From Geobacillus thermoleovorans (GTDB lineage: Bacteria; Bacillota; Bacilli; Bacillales; Anoxybacillaceae), in the NCBI RefSeq assembly GCF_001610955.1, contig NZ_CP014335.1, forward strand, positions 599,001-663,000: a stretch of DNA of 64,000 bases, read 5' to 3'. Both the position numbers and the translations under genes were made by a program. A model generated the notes under the pieces. It was not told where the DNA came from and ran no database searches. It worked only from the letters and a program-made list of their open reading frames with translations. Positions 8,645-17,530 of the stretch are shown here, in pieces (positions within the stretch are counted from its first letter, which is position 1; every line of letters starts with the position of its first letter).

Positions 8645-10076
8645 AGGGCAACGGACGGTCGTCATCATTGGCGGCGGCATTACCGGCTTGACGGCTGCTT
8701 ACTACTTGCAAAAAGCGATTCGAGAGCAACGCCTCCCACTTGCATGCAAACTTGTCGAGGCGACGCACCGGCTCGGCGGAAAAGTGCAGACGGTCGTCCG
8801 CGACGGTTTTGTCATTGAACGCGGTCCAGACTCGTTTTTGGCGCGGAAAACGAGCGCGTTTCGCCTTGTGAAGGAAGTCGGCCTTGAACATGAGATCGTT
8901 CATAACGCGACCGGAACATCGTACATTTTGGTCAACGGCAAACTCTATCCAATTCCGGGCGGAGCGGTGATGGGCATTCCGACGCGCATCGCCCCGTTTT
9001 TAACGACCGGACTGTTTTCCCCGGCCGGCAAGCTGCGGGCGGCGCTTGACTTTGTGCTGCCGCCGGTGAAAGTCGATGGTGATATGCCGCTTGGCCGCTT
9101 CTTCCGCCGCCGCCTCGGCGATGAGGTGGTGGACAATCTCATTGAACCGCTGCTTTCCGGCATTTACGCCGGCGACATTGATGAGATGAGCCTAATGGCG
9201 ACGTTTCCACAGTTTTTTCAGCTTGAGCAAAAATACGGAAGCCTTGTCCGTGGAGCGAGACGAACGACGCCGAAAGAGCAAAAAGAGCGGAAAGGGGCGT
9301 TCCAGACGTTAAAAACGGGCTTGCAGTCGCTCGTTGATGAAGTGGAAAAACGGCTTGAGCCGGGCAGCGTTATCAAAGGGGTGCGTGTCGAGCGGATCGT
9401 TCGCACCGATTCGGCGTATCGGCTGCAACTGAGCACAGGAGAGGTGTGGGGGGCAGACGGCATCATCGTGACAACGCCGCATCATGTTGTGCCCGACATG
9501 TTCGCTGACTATCCGTTTTTCGCCCCGTTCCGTTCAGTGCCGCTGACGTCGGTGGCGACGGTGGCGCTCGCATTTCCGGAGGAGGCGATCCGCCAAGACA
9601 TTGACGGCACCGGGTTTGTCGTTTCGCGCCGCAGCGATTACACGATGACAGCGTGCACATGGACGCATAAAAAATGGCCGCACACCGCGCCGCCTGGCAA
9701 GGCGCTCTTGCGCTGCTACGTCGGGCGCCCGGGCGATGAGGAGATCGTCGACCAACCTGATGATGAGATCGTCCGCGTTGTATTGGATGATTTAAATAAA
9801 GTGATGAATATTGCCGGCCAACCGGAGTTCGCCGTCATCTCGCGCTGGAAGCGGGCCATGCCGCAATACACGGTCGGGCACCGCGAGCGGCTGGCGCACA
9901 TTAAACGGCAGATGGGCGATGCGCTGCCGGGGGTGTTTTTGGCCGGCAGCTCATACGAAGGGCTCGGATTGCCGGATTGCATTGACCAAGGCGAAAAAGC
10001 GGTGCGTGACGTGCTTCTGTATTTGCAGCAAGCGCCAGTTCAACAGACGTCCGATCTGTACAGCAGCGTCCGTTAA
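8637..10076 (+). CDS. hemY: coproporphyrinogen III oxidase HemY (CgoX)
   Basis: Membrane-associated FAD enzyme that oxidises coproporphyrinogen III to coproporphyrin III with oxygen. The Rossmann FAD motif [15 protein letters not shown] is at about residues 10-24, and the C-terminal FAD-binding part reads [15 protein letters not shown]. 479 residues, the expected size. The start ATG 8637 lies inside the hemH end, in another frame. hemQ, the last enzyme of this route, is not in the window. Confidence 0.96.
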   Translation: MNEGQRTVVIIGGGITGLTAAYYLQKAIREQRLPLACKLVEATHRLGGKVQTVVRDGFVIERGPDSFLARKTSAFRLVKEVGLEHEIVHNATGTSYILVNGKLYPIPGGAVMGIPTRIAPFLTTGLFSPAGKLRAALDFVLPPVKVDGDMPLGRFFRRRLGDEVVDNLIEPLLSGIYAGDIDEMSLMATFPQFFQLEQKYGSLVRGARRTTPKEQKERKGAFQTLKTGLQSLVDEVEKRLEPGSVIKGVRVERIVRTDSAYRLQLSTGEVWGADGIIVTTPHHVVPDMFADYPFFAPFRSVPLTSVATVALAFPEEAIRQDIDGTGFVVSRRSDYTMTACTWTHKKWPHTAPPGKALLRCYVGRPGDEEIVDQPDDEIVRVVLDDLNKVMNIAGQPEFAVISRWKRAMPQYTVGHRERLAHIKRQMGDALPGVFLAGSSYEGLGLPDCIDQGEKAVRDVLLYLQQAPVQQTSDLYSSVR

Positions 10077-10314
10077 TCGACGGTTTTCCAACGCCCTGGT
10101 CCGTTCGCCGCTCACATTTGGACGTCGGTGCGGCCGCCAGCCGGTTGAAGCGAAAAGAAGCGGATGGCTGTTTGTCTCTTTTGGCTCGTGGAAGTGGTTT
10201 CCGCTGCAAAAGGGATGTGAAAAGAACGTGGGAGAAGCTTCAACGGCGCTTCTACCCATTTGCTTGGAAAGGATGAGGGAGCAGGAAGAAATTCCGTCCC
10301 CAATGCGACGGCCC

Positions 10315-10343
10315 TTTACATCCATGTTGTTTGATAGTATAAT
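10315..10343 (+). promoter_or_regulatory. yhgD promoter (SigA type)
   Basis: TTTACA at 10315-10320, 17-base spacer, perfect TATAAT at 10338-10343. The predicted start of transcription falls at the edge of the operator at 10354, as expected for autorepression. Confidence 0.8.
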
Positions 10344-10353
10344 GGATACGGGT

Positions 10354-10376
10354 TGACCAAATTGTTCATTTAGTCA
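10354..10376. promoter_or_regulatory. candidate YhgD operator 1
   Basis: TGACCA-N11-TAGTCA, a 23-bp imperfect inverted repeat just downstream of the yhgD -10. The same layout recurs before yhgE at 10993. Confidence 0.6.
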
Positions 10377-10394
10377 ATTTGAAGGATGAGGAGT

Positions 10395-10967
10395 ATGGCA
10401 AGCGACCGCAAACGGCAAATCATCGAAGCGGCGGCCCAATCGTTTGCTGCCTTTGGCTACAAGGCGACGACGATGGAGCAGATCGCCAAGCTCGCCAACG
10501 TCGGCAAGGGGACGATCTATACGTTTTTTAAAAGCAAAGAGGAACTGCTTGATGAAATCGTCTCCGGATTGATTATGGAAATCAAGGCGGAAGCGGAGCT
10601 GGCGATGGACTCGTCACTGCCGTTTTCCGAAAACGTCCACCGCGCCTTGTACCGCATTTTGGAATTTCGCCAGCGCCATCAGCTGACGGCGAAGCTGCTT
10701 CAAGAAGTGCGCAATATCGGTACGGCGGCGGTGCAAGAAGTGCTTGCCAAACTGGACCGGGCAATGGTCGAGTTCATTCGGCAAAAAATTGATGCGGCGG
10801 TGGAAAAAGGGGAGATTCGTCCGTGCAATTCGGAAATTACGGCATTTTTGATGCTCAAGACGTACATCGCCTTGATCGTCGATTGGGAAAAAGATCATGA
10901 ACCGTTGACAAAAGAACAAATTGCTGAATTGTTTACGCTCTATTTTTTGCAAGGATTGTCGAGATAG
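10395..10967 (+). CDS. yhgD: TetR family regulator YhgD
   Basis: TetR repressor of 190 residues. The N-terminal helix-turn-helix is at about residues 5-50, with the typical stretch TTMEQIAKLANVGKGTIYTFFKSKEEL. The C-terminal ligand domain is variable. Start ATG 10395 is preceded by GAAGG at about 9 bases; an in-frame ATG at 10386 is alternative. It lies directly upstream of the yhgE remnant, and both have the same TGACCA-N11-TRGTCA element, which points to autoregulation and control of yhgE. The ligand is unknown. Confidence 0.9.
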   Translation: MASDRKRQIIEAAAQSFAAFGYKATTMEQIAKLANVGKGTIYTFFKSKEELLDEIVSGLIMEIKAEAELAMDSSLPFSENVHRALYRILEFRQRHQLTAKLLQEVRNIGTAAVQEVLAKLDRAMVEFIRQKIDAAVEKGEIRPCNSEITAFLMLKTYIALIVDWEKDHEPLTKEQIAELFTLYFLQGLSR

Positions 10968-10992
10968 ATGATCCTCTTTTTTTGTTGGAAAT

Positions 10993-11015
10993 TGACCATG
11001 CGGACAATTTGGTCA
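10993..11015. promoter_or_regulatory. candidate YhgD operator 2
   Basis: TGACCA-N11-TGGTCA, a 23-bp inverted repeat with perfect arms and the same spacing as operator 1. It lies between yhgD and the yhgE ribosome site. Confidence 0.6.
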
Positions 11016-11039
11016 TCTGTACAAAGGAGGGAGCGCCAT

Positions 11040-11458
11040 ATGCTGCGAAAAGAGCTGCGGGCCATCGTGCTCCGCCCGAATTTGCTTGGCATTTGTTCAC
11101 TTGGATCATCAGCATAACGTTTATGATGATTGTTCAATTCCTTGTCACCGTGTTTGACAACCCAGGCCGGTTTCTTGCCATTTTGCTATTGATTGCCCAG
11201 CTAGTTGGAAGCGCCGGCACGTATCCGATTGAGCTCGTTCCGGGTGCGTTGCAGTCGCTTCATCCGTGGCTGCCGATGACCCATGCGATCCGTGGGTTGC
11301 GAGCAGTCATTTCAAGCGGCGATTTCTTGGTCATGTGGAAGGAAGCTGCGATATTGCTTGCGACAGCCGCGGTCTTTGCCTTGGCGACGCTCGTGTATTT
11401 TCTCCTTCGGTATCGCCGCCGTTATGCGGTATGGACGGAAACAGCGGCTCAAACGTGA
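11040..11458 (+). pseudogene. yhgE: yhgE remnant with large internal deletion
   Basis: The ATG at 11040 follows AAAGGAGGGAG and encodes a YhgE-like N terminus (MLRKELRAIVLRPNLL), which hits a stop after about 25 codons. From about 11090, in another frame, the sequence encodes the C-terminal permease part of a YhgE/Pip-type ABC-2 membrane protein (DNPGRFLAILLLIAQLVGSAGTYPIELVP ... to 11458). Intact family members have roughly 700-800 residues, so about 2 kb seems to have been lost between the two ends. Promoter, operator, ribosome site and terminator survive. It cannot make a working transporter unless the C-terminal piece is started separately. Confidence 0.85.
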
Positions 11459-11480
11459 TGATTGAACCATGCCGTCTCGA

Positions 11481-11512
11481 AGGCGTCCTAAAAAGATTGG
11501 GACGCCTTTTTG
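11481..11512 (+). terminator. yhgDE terminator
   Basis: AGGCGTCC pairs with GGACGCCT, followed by five Ts. Confidence 0.85.
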
Positions 11513-11634
11513 CATTGGCCAATATCGGAATCAAACAACAGATGGAATTAAAACCATTTTCTAGGACGAGGGATTGCTTTTTGCGGATGGGCCGCCATTA
11601 GAACGTTGTGTGTGATGGCGCCCCTGAGATTGGC

Positions 11635-11662
11635 AAAAAAAAATGCCTCTTAGCTGGAGGCA
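11635..11662 (-). terminator. yhfH terminator
   Basis: On the minus strand TGCCTC-N7-GAGGCA is followed by a run of Ts (A-run 11635-11643 on the plus strand). The 150 bases between yhgE and this site hold nothing I recognise. Confidence 0.8.
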
Positions 11663-11750
11663 GTCAAGAGAAAAGGCAGGCTGCATTGGGGAACAGCCAA
11701 ACGCCGGCGGGGCAGCCGGCGAACGTGACGCAAGGGCAGCGTCCGCTCAC

Positions 11751-11888
11751 CTATTGGCGGTAAGCGGCGCCAAGGCAATCAGAGCACGTGTTGCCGTAGC
11801 ATTCATGCTGCTCGTCAATCTCTTTGCCGCAGTGCAGACATTTTTTTGGCGGTAAGTTTCTGAAAAATTCCAACACTTTCATCAACAT
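11751..11888 (-). CDS. yhfH: YhfH small zinc-ribbon-like protein
   Basis: A 45-residue protein whose cysteine pattern (KCLHCGKEIDEQHECYGNTC plus a further SDC) looks like a small zinc-binding knuckle; the segment EFFRNLPPK and the HECYGNTC stretch match B. subtilis YhfH as I recall it. ATG 11888 is 6 bases after GGAGGGG; ATG 11882 is an in-frame alternative. An extended -10 (TGTTATAAT, minus strand, 11924-11932) lies upstream. It is divergent from yhfI, as in B. subtilis. Function unknown. Confidence 0.8.
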   Translation of the reverse strand: MLMKVLEFFRNLPPKKCLHCGKEIDEQHECYGNTCSDCLGAAYRQ

Positions 11889-12039
11889 TCCGATCCCCTC
11901 CGTTGTCTTGGTAATTTTATTGTATTATAACACACAACAAAATGTCAATAGGTGTTTTAAAACAAAAATCAACAAAGATGAAAAAATAGGCGCGGTTGTG
12001 TATGATGAAGACAAAACGAATGGAAGGAGAGAACCGAAA

Positions 12040-12774
12040 ATGAAAGTGACGGTCATCGGCTATTGGGGAGGATTCCCTGCCGCCAATGAAGCGACATCGG
12101 CGTATTTGTTCGAGCATGATGGATTTTGCCTGCTCGTTGATTGCGGCAGCGGGGCGCTTGCCAAGCTGCAAAACTATACGGCTGTGGAAAACTTAGATGC
12201 GGTCATCATCTCCCATTATCATTACGACCATATCGCCGACATCGGCCCGCTCCAATACGCGCGTCTCATTCATAAAAATTTGGGAGCTGACCTTCCCGTC
12301 TTGCCGATTTACGGCCATGTGGAAGACGAGGCGGCGTTTTCCCGCTTGACGCACAGCGGCATTACGGAAGGAATTGCCTATGACCCGAATGGGACGCTGG
12401 CTGTCGGGCCGTTTTCGATCACATTTATGAAAACAGTCCATCCGGTGCCATGCTACGCGATGCGCATTACTGCCGGCGGCAAGACGGTTGTTTATACGGC
12501 CGATTCAAGCTATATACCGGAGTTTCTTCCGTTTGCCAAAGGAGCCGACTTGCTCATTTGCGAGTGCAACTTTTACGCTGGGCAAAACGCGGCGCCGGCT
12601 GGGCATATGACGAGCGAGGAGGCGGCGGCCATCGCGGAGGGAGCACGTGTCGGAGAATTATGGTTGACGCATTTGCCACACGTTGGCCGGCACGAGCAGC
12701 TGGTTGAGGAGGCTGGCCGGACGTTTTGCGGTGTCATCCGCCTCGCCCACACCGGCCTAATATGGGCGCAATAG
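12040..12774 (+). CDS. yhfI: YhfI metallo-beta-lactamase fold hydrolase
   Basis: A 244-residue cytosolic hydrolase of the MBL fold. The metal motif HYHYDHIAD (HxHxDH) is at about residues 57-65, with further ligands in TVHPVPCYAMR, TADSS and the LTHL stretch near the C terminus. Overall it resembles RNase Z-like or cyclic-nucleotide phosphodiesterase-like MBLs, but length and order match YhfI. ATG 12040 sits 9 bases after GGAAGGAGA. Substrate unknown. Confidence 0.88.
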   Translation: MKVTVIGYWGGFPAANEATSAYLFEHDGFCLLVDCGSGALAKLQNYTAVENLDAVIISHYHYDHIADIGPLQYARLIHKNLGADLPVLPIYGHVEDEAAFSRLTHSGITEGIAYDPNGTLAVGPFSITFMKTVHPVPCYAMRITAGGKTVVYTADSSYIPEFLPFAKGADLLICECNFYAGQNAAPAGHMTSEEAAAIAEGARVGELWLTHLPHVGRHEQLVEEAGRTFCGVIRLAHTGLIWAQ

Positions 12775-12788
12775 GCCAAAATAAGAGA

Positions 12789-12837
12789 GAACAGCAAAGG
12801 AAACGCTTTCCCTTGCCCTTTGCTGTTCTTTTTTTTA
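12789..12837 (+). terminator. yhfI terminator
   Basis: GAACAGCAAAGG pairs perfectly with CCTTTGCTGTTC, 16-base loop, followed by eight Ts. Confidence 0.93.
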
Positions 12838-12870
12838 TAATAAATATAGTTCGAATTTTTTTACTTATAA

Positions 12871-12891
12871 AATGAATGGTCATTCATTCAT
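12871..12891. promoter_or_regulatory. FadR-type operator before lcfB
   Basis: TGAATG-GT-CATTCA at 12873-12886, a perfect 6-bp inverted repeat followed by another TTCATT. It matches the fatty-acid regulator FadR site of B. subtilis (TGAATGA...TCATTCA type). It overlaps the likely -10 region (TATAAA at 12866), so acyl-CoA-relieved repression of lcfB is expected. Confidence 0.75.
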
Positions 12892-12909
12892 TTTGGGGGA
12901 GGAGCGTAT

Positions 12910-14454
12910 ATGAACGTAACGACGCGGTTGGCGCAAATCGCTAAGCAGTTGCCGGACAAGGAAGCGTATGTGTTCATGAAAGAGCGGTGCACGTATCAAC
13001 AATTGGACGAAGCCATTTCCCGATTTGCCGACGGGTTGGCGCGGCTTGGCGTTCGCCGAGGCGACCATATCGCCTTGTTGCTTGGCAACTCGCCGCAGTT
13101 TGTCATCGGCTTGTACGGGGCGTTGCGGCTTGGGGCGACCGTCATTCCGATCAATCCCATTTACACGCCCGAGGAAATTTCTTATATTTTGCACAACGGC
13201 GACGTCAAGGCGGTGATCGGCCTCGACTTGCTCGCTCCGTTGTTTGTGGAGGCGAAGAAGCGGCTTCCGCTGCTCGAGCATGCGATCGTTTGTGAAACGC
13301 CGGAAGGGAAGGAGAAAGGTGTTTCGCTGTCGGAAGGGATGAAATCGTTTGCAGAAGTGTTGGCGGACGGCAGCCCGGACTTTACCGGACCTGAACTGGG
13401 TGATGACGATGTCGCCGTCATTTTGTACACATCGGGGACGACCGGCAAGCCGAAAGGGGCGATGCTCACTCATAAAAACATATACAGCAATGCGCAAGAT
13501 ACGGCTGATTATTTAGGCATCAATGAAAACGATCGCGTCATCGCCGCGTTGCCGATGTTTCATGTCTTTTGCTTGACCGTGGCGCTCAATGCCCCGCTGA
13601 TGAACGGCGGAACGGTGCTCATCATGCCAAAGTTCAGCCCAGCAAAGTTGTTTCAGCTAGCCCGAGAGGAAAAAGCGACGATTTTTGCCGGCGTGCCGAC
13701 GATGTACAATTTCCTTTATCAGTACGAAGGTGGAAGCGCGGACGATTTGCGGACGCTCCGCCTTTGCATCTCAGGAGGCGCTTCAATGCCGGTCGCTTTG
13801 CTTGAAAACTTTGAGAAAAAGTTCAACGTCATCATTTCGGAAGGATATGGGCTTTCGGAGGCGTCCCCTGTCACCTGCTTTAATCCGCTCGATCGGCCGC
13901 GCAAGCCTGGTTCGATTGGAACGAACATTAAAAACGTTGAAAATAAGGTCGTCAACGAATACGGAGAAGAAGTGCCCGTCGGCGAAGTTGGCGAGCTTGT
14001 CGTTCGCGGGCCGAACGTCATGAAAGGGTACTACAAAATGCCTGAAGAGACCTCGGCCGCCTTGCGCGACGGCTGGCTGCACACCGGTGATTTGGCGCGC
14101 ATGGACGAGGACGGCTATTTCTACATCGTCGACCGAAAGAAAGAGATGATTATCGTCGGCGGCTACAACGTGTATCCACGCGAAGTCGAAGAAGTGCTGT
14201 ACAGCCATCCGGATGTCGTTGAAGCCGCGGTGATCGGCGTGCCGGACCCGGATTACGGAGAGGCGGTGCGGGCGTATGTCGTCGCGAAAAATCCGGAGTT
14301 GACGGAAGCAGAGCTCATTGCTTACTGCCGTGAGCGGTTGGCAAAATATAAAGTGCCGAGCGCGATTGACTTTTTGGACGAGCTGCCGAAAAATGCGACA
14401 GGAAAAATTTTGCGAAGAGCGTTAAAAGAGCGGCTCGCGTCTTCCCATGCTTGA
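12910..14454 (+). CDS. lcfB: long-chain fatty acid-CoA ligase LcfB
   Basis: ANL superfamily enzyme that activates fatty acids to acyl-CoA with ATP, feeding beta-oxidation. The P-loop motif [10 protein letters not shown] is at about residues 175-184, the adenylation core YGLSEASP lies mid-protein, [18 protein letters not shown] and the hinge DRKKEMII follow, and the C-terminal catalytic lysine motif is NATGKILRR. 514 residues, matching B. subtilis LcfB (YhfL). ATG 12910 follows GGGGGAGGAGCG. A FadR-type site and a terminator frame the gene. The gene at 40.3 kb is a broken member of the same superfamily. Confidence 0.95.
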   Translation: MNVTTRLAQIAKQLPDKEAYVFMKERCTYQQLDEAISRFADGLARLGVRRGDHIALLLGNSPQFVIGLYGALRLGATVIPINPIYTPEEISYILHNGDVKAVIGLDLLAPLFVEAKKRLPLLEHAIVCETPEGKEKGVSLSEGMKSFAEVLADGSPDFTGPELGDDDVAVILYTSGTTGKPKGAMLTHKNIYSNAQDTADYLGINENDRVIAALPMFHVFCLTVALNAPLMNGGTVLIMPKFSPAKLFQLAREEKATIFAGVPTMYNFLYQYEGGSADDLRTLRLCISGGASMPVALLENFEKKFNVIISEGYGLSEASPVTCFNPLDRPRKPGSIGTNIKNVENKVVNEYGEEVPVGEVGELVVRGPNVMKGYYKMPEETSAALRDGWLHTGDLARMDEDGYFYIVDRKKEMIIVGGYNVYPREVEEVLYSHPDVVEAAVIGVPDPDYGEAVRAYVVAKNPELTEAELIAYCRERLAKYKVPSAIDFLDELPKNATGKILRRALKERLASSHA

Positions 14455-14455
14455 T

Positions 14456-14488
14456 GGTGCTGAATTTTCAGCACCTTTTCTTTTTTTT
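14456..14488 (+). terminator. lcfB terminator
   Basis: GGTGCTGAA pairs with TTCAGCACC, followed by TTTTC and eight Ts. Confidence 0.88.
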
Positions 14489-14498
14489 GAATAGTATA

Positions 14499-14527
14499 TT
14501 GAAAACAAGTAGATAAATTTATATAAT
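14499..14527 (+). promoter_or_regulatory. promoter of the TrpX-type ABC operon
   Basis: TTGAAA at 14499-14504, 17-base spacer, perfect TATAAT at 14522-14527. The leader is only about 50 bases, too short for a T-box. Confidence 0.78.
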
Positions 14528-14581
14528 TTAACACATAAAAGTTTAAAAGGACTAAACTTCTCTACATAGGGGGATGGGATC

Positions 14582-15589
14582 ATGGGCCAATCGATTCGGC
14601 GGTTCGCCGCGGTGTGTGCAGCCGGCTTTTTGTTGCTTGGCGGCTGCGGCGGCGCGAAAGAGACGGGAAGCAGCCAGGGAAGCGGCGGGAAGAGCGGGAA
14701 AGAAAAGACGTACAAAATCGGCGTGACGCAAATTGTCGAGCATCCATCGCTCGATGCGGCGCGCAAGGGATTCCGGCAGGCGTTAAAAGACAAAGGGCTG
14801 TCCGTTGAGTATGACGTGCAAATCGCCCAAGGCGACCAAAGCAACAACCAAACGATCGCCAATAATTTTGTTTCGGACGGCGTCGACTTGATTTTTGCCA
14901 ACTCAACGCCAAGCGCGCAGGCGGCGCTCAATGCGACAAAAGACATTCCAATCGTGTTCACTTCGGTGACTGACCCAGTCGGCGCACAGCTTGTCCAATC
15001 AATGGAAAAACCGGGCGGCAATGTGACGGGAACGACCGATACGCACCCGGAGGCCATTCCGAAAACGGTGCAGTTTATTGACAAATATATCAAAGGCAAC
15101 CGTGTCGGCATGGTATATAACGCCGGCGAACAAAACTCAGTCGCTCAAATCGAACAGGTGAAAAAGGCGATGCAAGGAACGGACTTGCAAATCGTTCCTG
15201 CATCAGTATCGACATCAGCAGAGGTGAAGCAGGCGACCGAGTCGCTCGTCGGCAAAGTCGATTGTCTGTACATCATCACCGACAACACGGTCGTCTCGGC
15301 GCTCGAGTCGGTGATCCAGGTGGCGAATGAACACGACATTCCGCTTTTTGTTGGTGAACTGGATTCCGTCAAGCGCGGCGGTTTTGCGGCGTACGGGTTC
15401 GACTATTATGACATCGGCTACGAAGCGGGGGAAATGGCGGCGCAAATTTTGCAAGACGGCAAAAAGCCAGCCGATTTGCCGGTGCAATATCCACAAAAAT
15501 TGAAGCTTGTCATCAACAAAAAAGCAGCGCAAGAAATGGGCATCAAGCTCAATCCGGAATGGGATTCCATTGCGGAATATATTGAATAA
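14582..15589 (+). CDS. ABC substrate-binding lipoprotein (TrpX type)
   Basis: Solute-binding lipoprotein of 335 residues. The signal (GFLLLGGCGG, lipobox LGGC around residues 17-20) is followed by a type I periplasmic-binding-protein fold (PF04392-like), with stretches such as YKIGVTQIVEHPSLDAAR and PIVFTSVTDPVGAQL. Members of this family work with a two-gene permease/ATPase set as in TrpXYZ of streptococci, proposed to take up tryptophan or related aromatics; the ligand here is not determined. ATG 14582 follows a GGGGGATGGG site. A hairpin separates it from the permease gene. Confidence 0.85.
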   Translation: MGQSIRRFAAVCAAGFLLLGGCGGAKETGSSQGSGGKSGKEKTYKIGVTQIVEHPSLDAARKGFRQALKDKGLSVEYDVQIAQGDQSNNQTIANNFVSDGVDLIFANSTPSAQAALNATKDIPIVFTSVTDPVGAQLVQSMEKPGGNVTGTTDTHPEAIPKTVQFIDKYIKGNRVGMVYNAGEQNSVAQIEQVKKAMQGTDLQIVPASVSTSAEVKQATESLVGKVDCLYIITDNTVVSALESVIQVANEHDIPLFVGELDSVKRGGFAAYGFDYYDIGYEAGEMAAQILQDGKKPADLPVQYPQKLKLVINKKAAQEMGIKLNPEWDSIAEYIE

Positions 15590-15597
15590 GCGGCCGT

Positions 15598-15618
15598 CCC
15601 TCCTTCGATGAAGGAGGG
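15598..15618 (+). promoter_or_regulatory. intercistronic stem-loop
   Basis: CCCTCCTT-cgatg-AAGGAGGG, a perfect 8-bp stem just after the binding-protein stop, with no T-run. It may stabilise the upstream message or allow partial attenuation, giving more binding protein than membrane components. It is followed by about 90 bases without a gene. Confidence 0.55.
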
Positions 15619-15706
15619 GGGCCAAAAAAGTAGGGAAAAGTGCGTTTTGGCACTCAACGTGTCACATGCGCCTTTGGTGTGTTTCCGAAAAGGTAGGTGA
15701 AAAGTT

Positions 15707-16711
15707 GTGTGGACAGCGATGTTCAGTTCCGTCGAAGCCGGCTTGATTTACGCCGTGATGGCGCTCGGCGTCTATTTATCGTTTCGCATTTTGGATTTTC
15801 CCGATCTGACGGTTGACGGCAGCTTCGTCACCGGCGCGTCCGTCGCCGCCGTGCTGATTGTCAATGGAGCCAATCCGTTTGCCGCCTCAGCCGCGGCGCT
15901 TTTGGCCGGCTTTGCCGCCGGGGTGTTGACTGGGCTTTTGCATACGAAAGGGAAAATCAATCCACTGTTATCCGGCATTTTAATGATGATCGCTTTGTAT
16001 TCGGTCAATTTGCGCATTATGGGCAAATCGAACGTTCCGCTGTTGCAGCAGGAAACGGTCATCACAAAAATCACAGCCGCCTGGCGGCAAGCCGGATTGG
16101 ATGCGGCGCTCAACCGACTCGTTTCCTTCACCGGTTTTGCGCCGCGGACATGGGCGGTGCTTGTGTCAATGGCGATTGTCGCGCTAATGGTCAAAGGGCT
16201 GTTGGATTGGCTGCTGAAAACAGAAGTGGGGATCGCCTTGCGGGCAACTGGAGACAACAAGCCGATGGTGGCGAGCTTTTCCGCCAACACCGATTGGTTG
16301 ATCGTGTTTGGCCTTGGGCTGTCGAACGCGCTCGTGGCGCTTTCCGGAGCGCTCGTCGCCCAGTATGGCGGATTCAGCGACGTCGGGATGGGAATCGGGA
16401 TGATCGTCATTGGGCTCGCTTCCGTCATCATCGGGGAGGCGTTGTTTGGCGCCCGTTCGGTCGCACGCGCGACGTGGGCGGTCATCGGCGGCGCCATCGT
16501 CTACCGTCTTATTTTGGCGCTCGCTTTGCGCGTCGAGTTTTTGGAGACGGGCGATGTGAAATTGATTACCGCGCTCATTGTCATGCTGGCGCTCGTCGTG
16601 CCCAACACGTTGGCGGCGCAAAAAGAACGGCAGCGGAAAAAGCGGAGGGTGCGGCAGTTGGAGAGGGGGGAAACCGTTGCTGGAGCTGAAACGAATTACA
16701 AAAGTGTTTAA
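15707..16711 (+). CDS. ABC transporter permease (TrpY type)
   Basis: A 334-residue permease with about 8 hydrophobic segments and the sugar/nucleoside-type (BPD_transp_2) pattern: DLTVDGSFVTGA near the N terminus, GIALRATGDNKPMVASF mid-protein, and GIGMIVIGLASVIIGEALFG. GTG 15707 follows AAGGTAGGTG. Its end overlaps the ATPase gene by about 35 bases in another frame. It works with the binding protein before it and the ATPase after it. Confidence 0.88.
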   Translation: MWTAMFSSVEAGLIYAVMALGVYLSFRILDFPDLTVDGSFVTGASVAAVLIVNGANPFAASAAALLAGFAAGVLTGLLHTKGKINPLLSGILMMIALYSVNLRIMGKSNVPLLQQETVITKITAAWRQAGLDAALNRLVSFTGFAPRTWAVLVSMAIVALMVKGLLDWLLKTEVGIALRATGDNKPMVASFSANTDWLIVFGLGLSNALVALSGALVAQYGGFSDVGMGIGMIVIGLASVIIGEALFGARSVARATWAVIGGAIVYRLILALALRVEFLETGDVKLITALIVMLALVVPNTLAAQKERQRKKRRVRQLERGETVAGAETNYKSV

Positions 16712-17474
16712 CGAAGGAACGGCTGACGAGAAAATCGCTTTGCGCGGCATTGATCTGACGCTTGCCCCCGGCGATTTCGTCACCGTCATCGGCAGCAACG
16801 GCGCCGGCAAGTCTACGCTCATGAACATCATTTCCGGACGGCTGTCTCCTGATACCGGCGAAGTGTGGATCAACGGCTGCGATGTAACCGCGCTCAAGGA
16901 GCATGCGCGCGCCCGCTACATCGGCCGCGTCTTTCAAGACCCGATGGCCGGCACCGCCCCGCATATGACGATTGAGGAAAATTTGGCGCTCGCCTACAAC
17001 CGGACGAAGCGGCGCACGTTAAGTCTTGGCGTCACGAAGCAAAAGCGCGAGTGGTTTCGGGAAACGTTGCGAACGCTTCATTTAGGGCTTGAAGACCGGC
17101 TCGCCGCCAAAGTCGGACTTCTTTCCGGCGGGGAGCGGCAGGCGCTTTCCTTGTTGATGGCGACGTTTACAAAACCGGATGTGCTGTTGCTCGATGAACA
17201 TACCGCCGCCCTTGATCCGGCGCGGGCGGAGTTGGTCACGGAGTTGACGAAGCAAATTGTTGAGCAGCACCGCCTGACGACGCTCATGGTGACGCACAAC
17301 ATGGAGCAGGCGATTCGCCTTGGCAACCGGTTGATCATGATGGATGGCGGGCAAATCATTTTTGCCGCAGAAGGAAAGGAGAAAGAGGAGCTGACGGTCG
17401 AGCGGCTGCTTGAGGCATTCCAACGCATCCGCGGCAGCCAGTTTGCGAGCGACCGCGCCGTGCTCAGCTCATAA
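16677..17474 (+). CDS. ABC transporter ATPase (TrpZ type)
   Basis: A 265-residue ATP-binding subunit. Walker A GSNGAGKST is at about residues 38-46, the signature region is LLSGGERQALSL, and Walker B is VLLLDEHTAALDP. The start is TTG 16677 (MLELKRITKVF), inside the permease gene, behind a strong GAGAGGGGGG; upstream codons in the frame do not resemble the family. Last gene of the three-gene importer. A shared terminator stands between it and dat. Confidence 0.88.
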   Translation: MLELKRITKVFNEGTADEKIALRGIDLTLAPGDFVTVIGSNGAGKSTLMNIISGRLSPDTGEVWINGCDVTALKEHARARYIGRVFQDPMAGTAPHMTIEENLALAYNRTKRRTLSLGVTKQKREWFRETLRTLHLGLEDRLAAKVGLLSGGERQALSLLMATFTKPDVLLLDEHTAALDPARAELVTELTKQIVEQHRLTTLMVTHNMEQAIRLGNRLIMMDGGQIIFAAEGKEKEELTVERLLEAFQRIRGSQFASDRAVLSS

Positions 17475-17481
17475 ACGAAAT

Positions 17482-17517
17482 GAGGTGTCCTTCTTTGGCT
17501 AGGGGACACCTCTTCTG
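17482..17517. terminator. bidirectional terminator between ABC operon and dat
   Basis: GAGGTGTCC pairs with GGACACCTC between two convergent genes. T-runs are weak on both sides. Confidence 0.6.
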
Positions 17518-17530
17518 TTCGGCCGGCCGG

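Larger units (their letters stand above)
10077..10394. other. hemY-yhgD intergenic region
   Basis: About 320 bases without a gene. Its first 240 bases show no frame with a ribosome site and no obvious terminator for hemY. The right end holds the yhgD promoter and operator, listed separately. Confidence 0.6.

Noticed and set aside
11943..11948. Minus-strand TTGACA as -35 for yhfH
   Set aside because: Only 13 bases to the TATAAT; the extended -10 is the more credible element.
14490..14581. T-box or tryptophan-responsive leader before the TrpX-type operon
   Set aside because: The leader from the predicted start is about 50 bases with no T-box motif or specifier stem.
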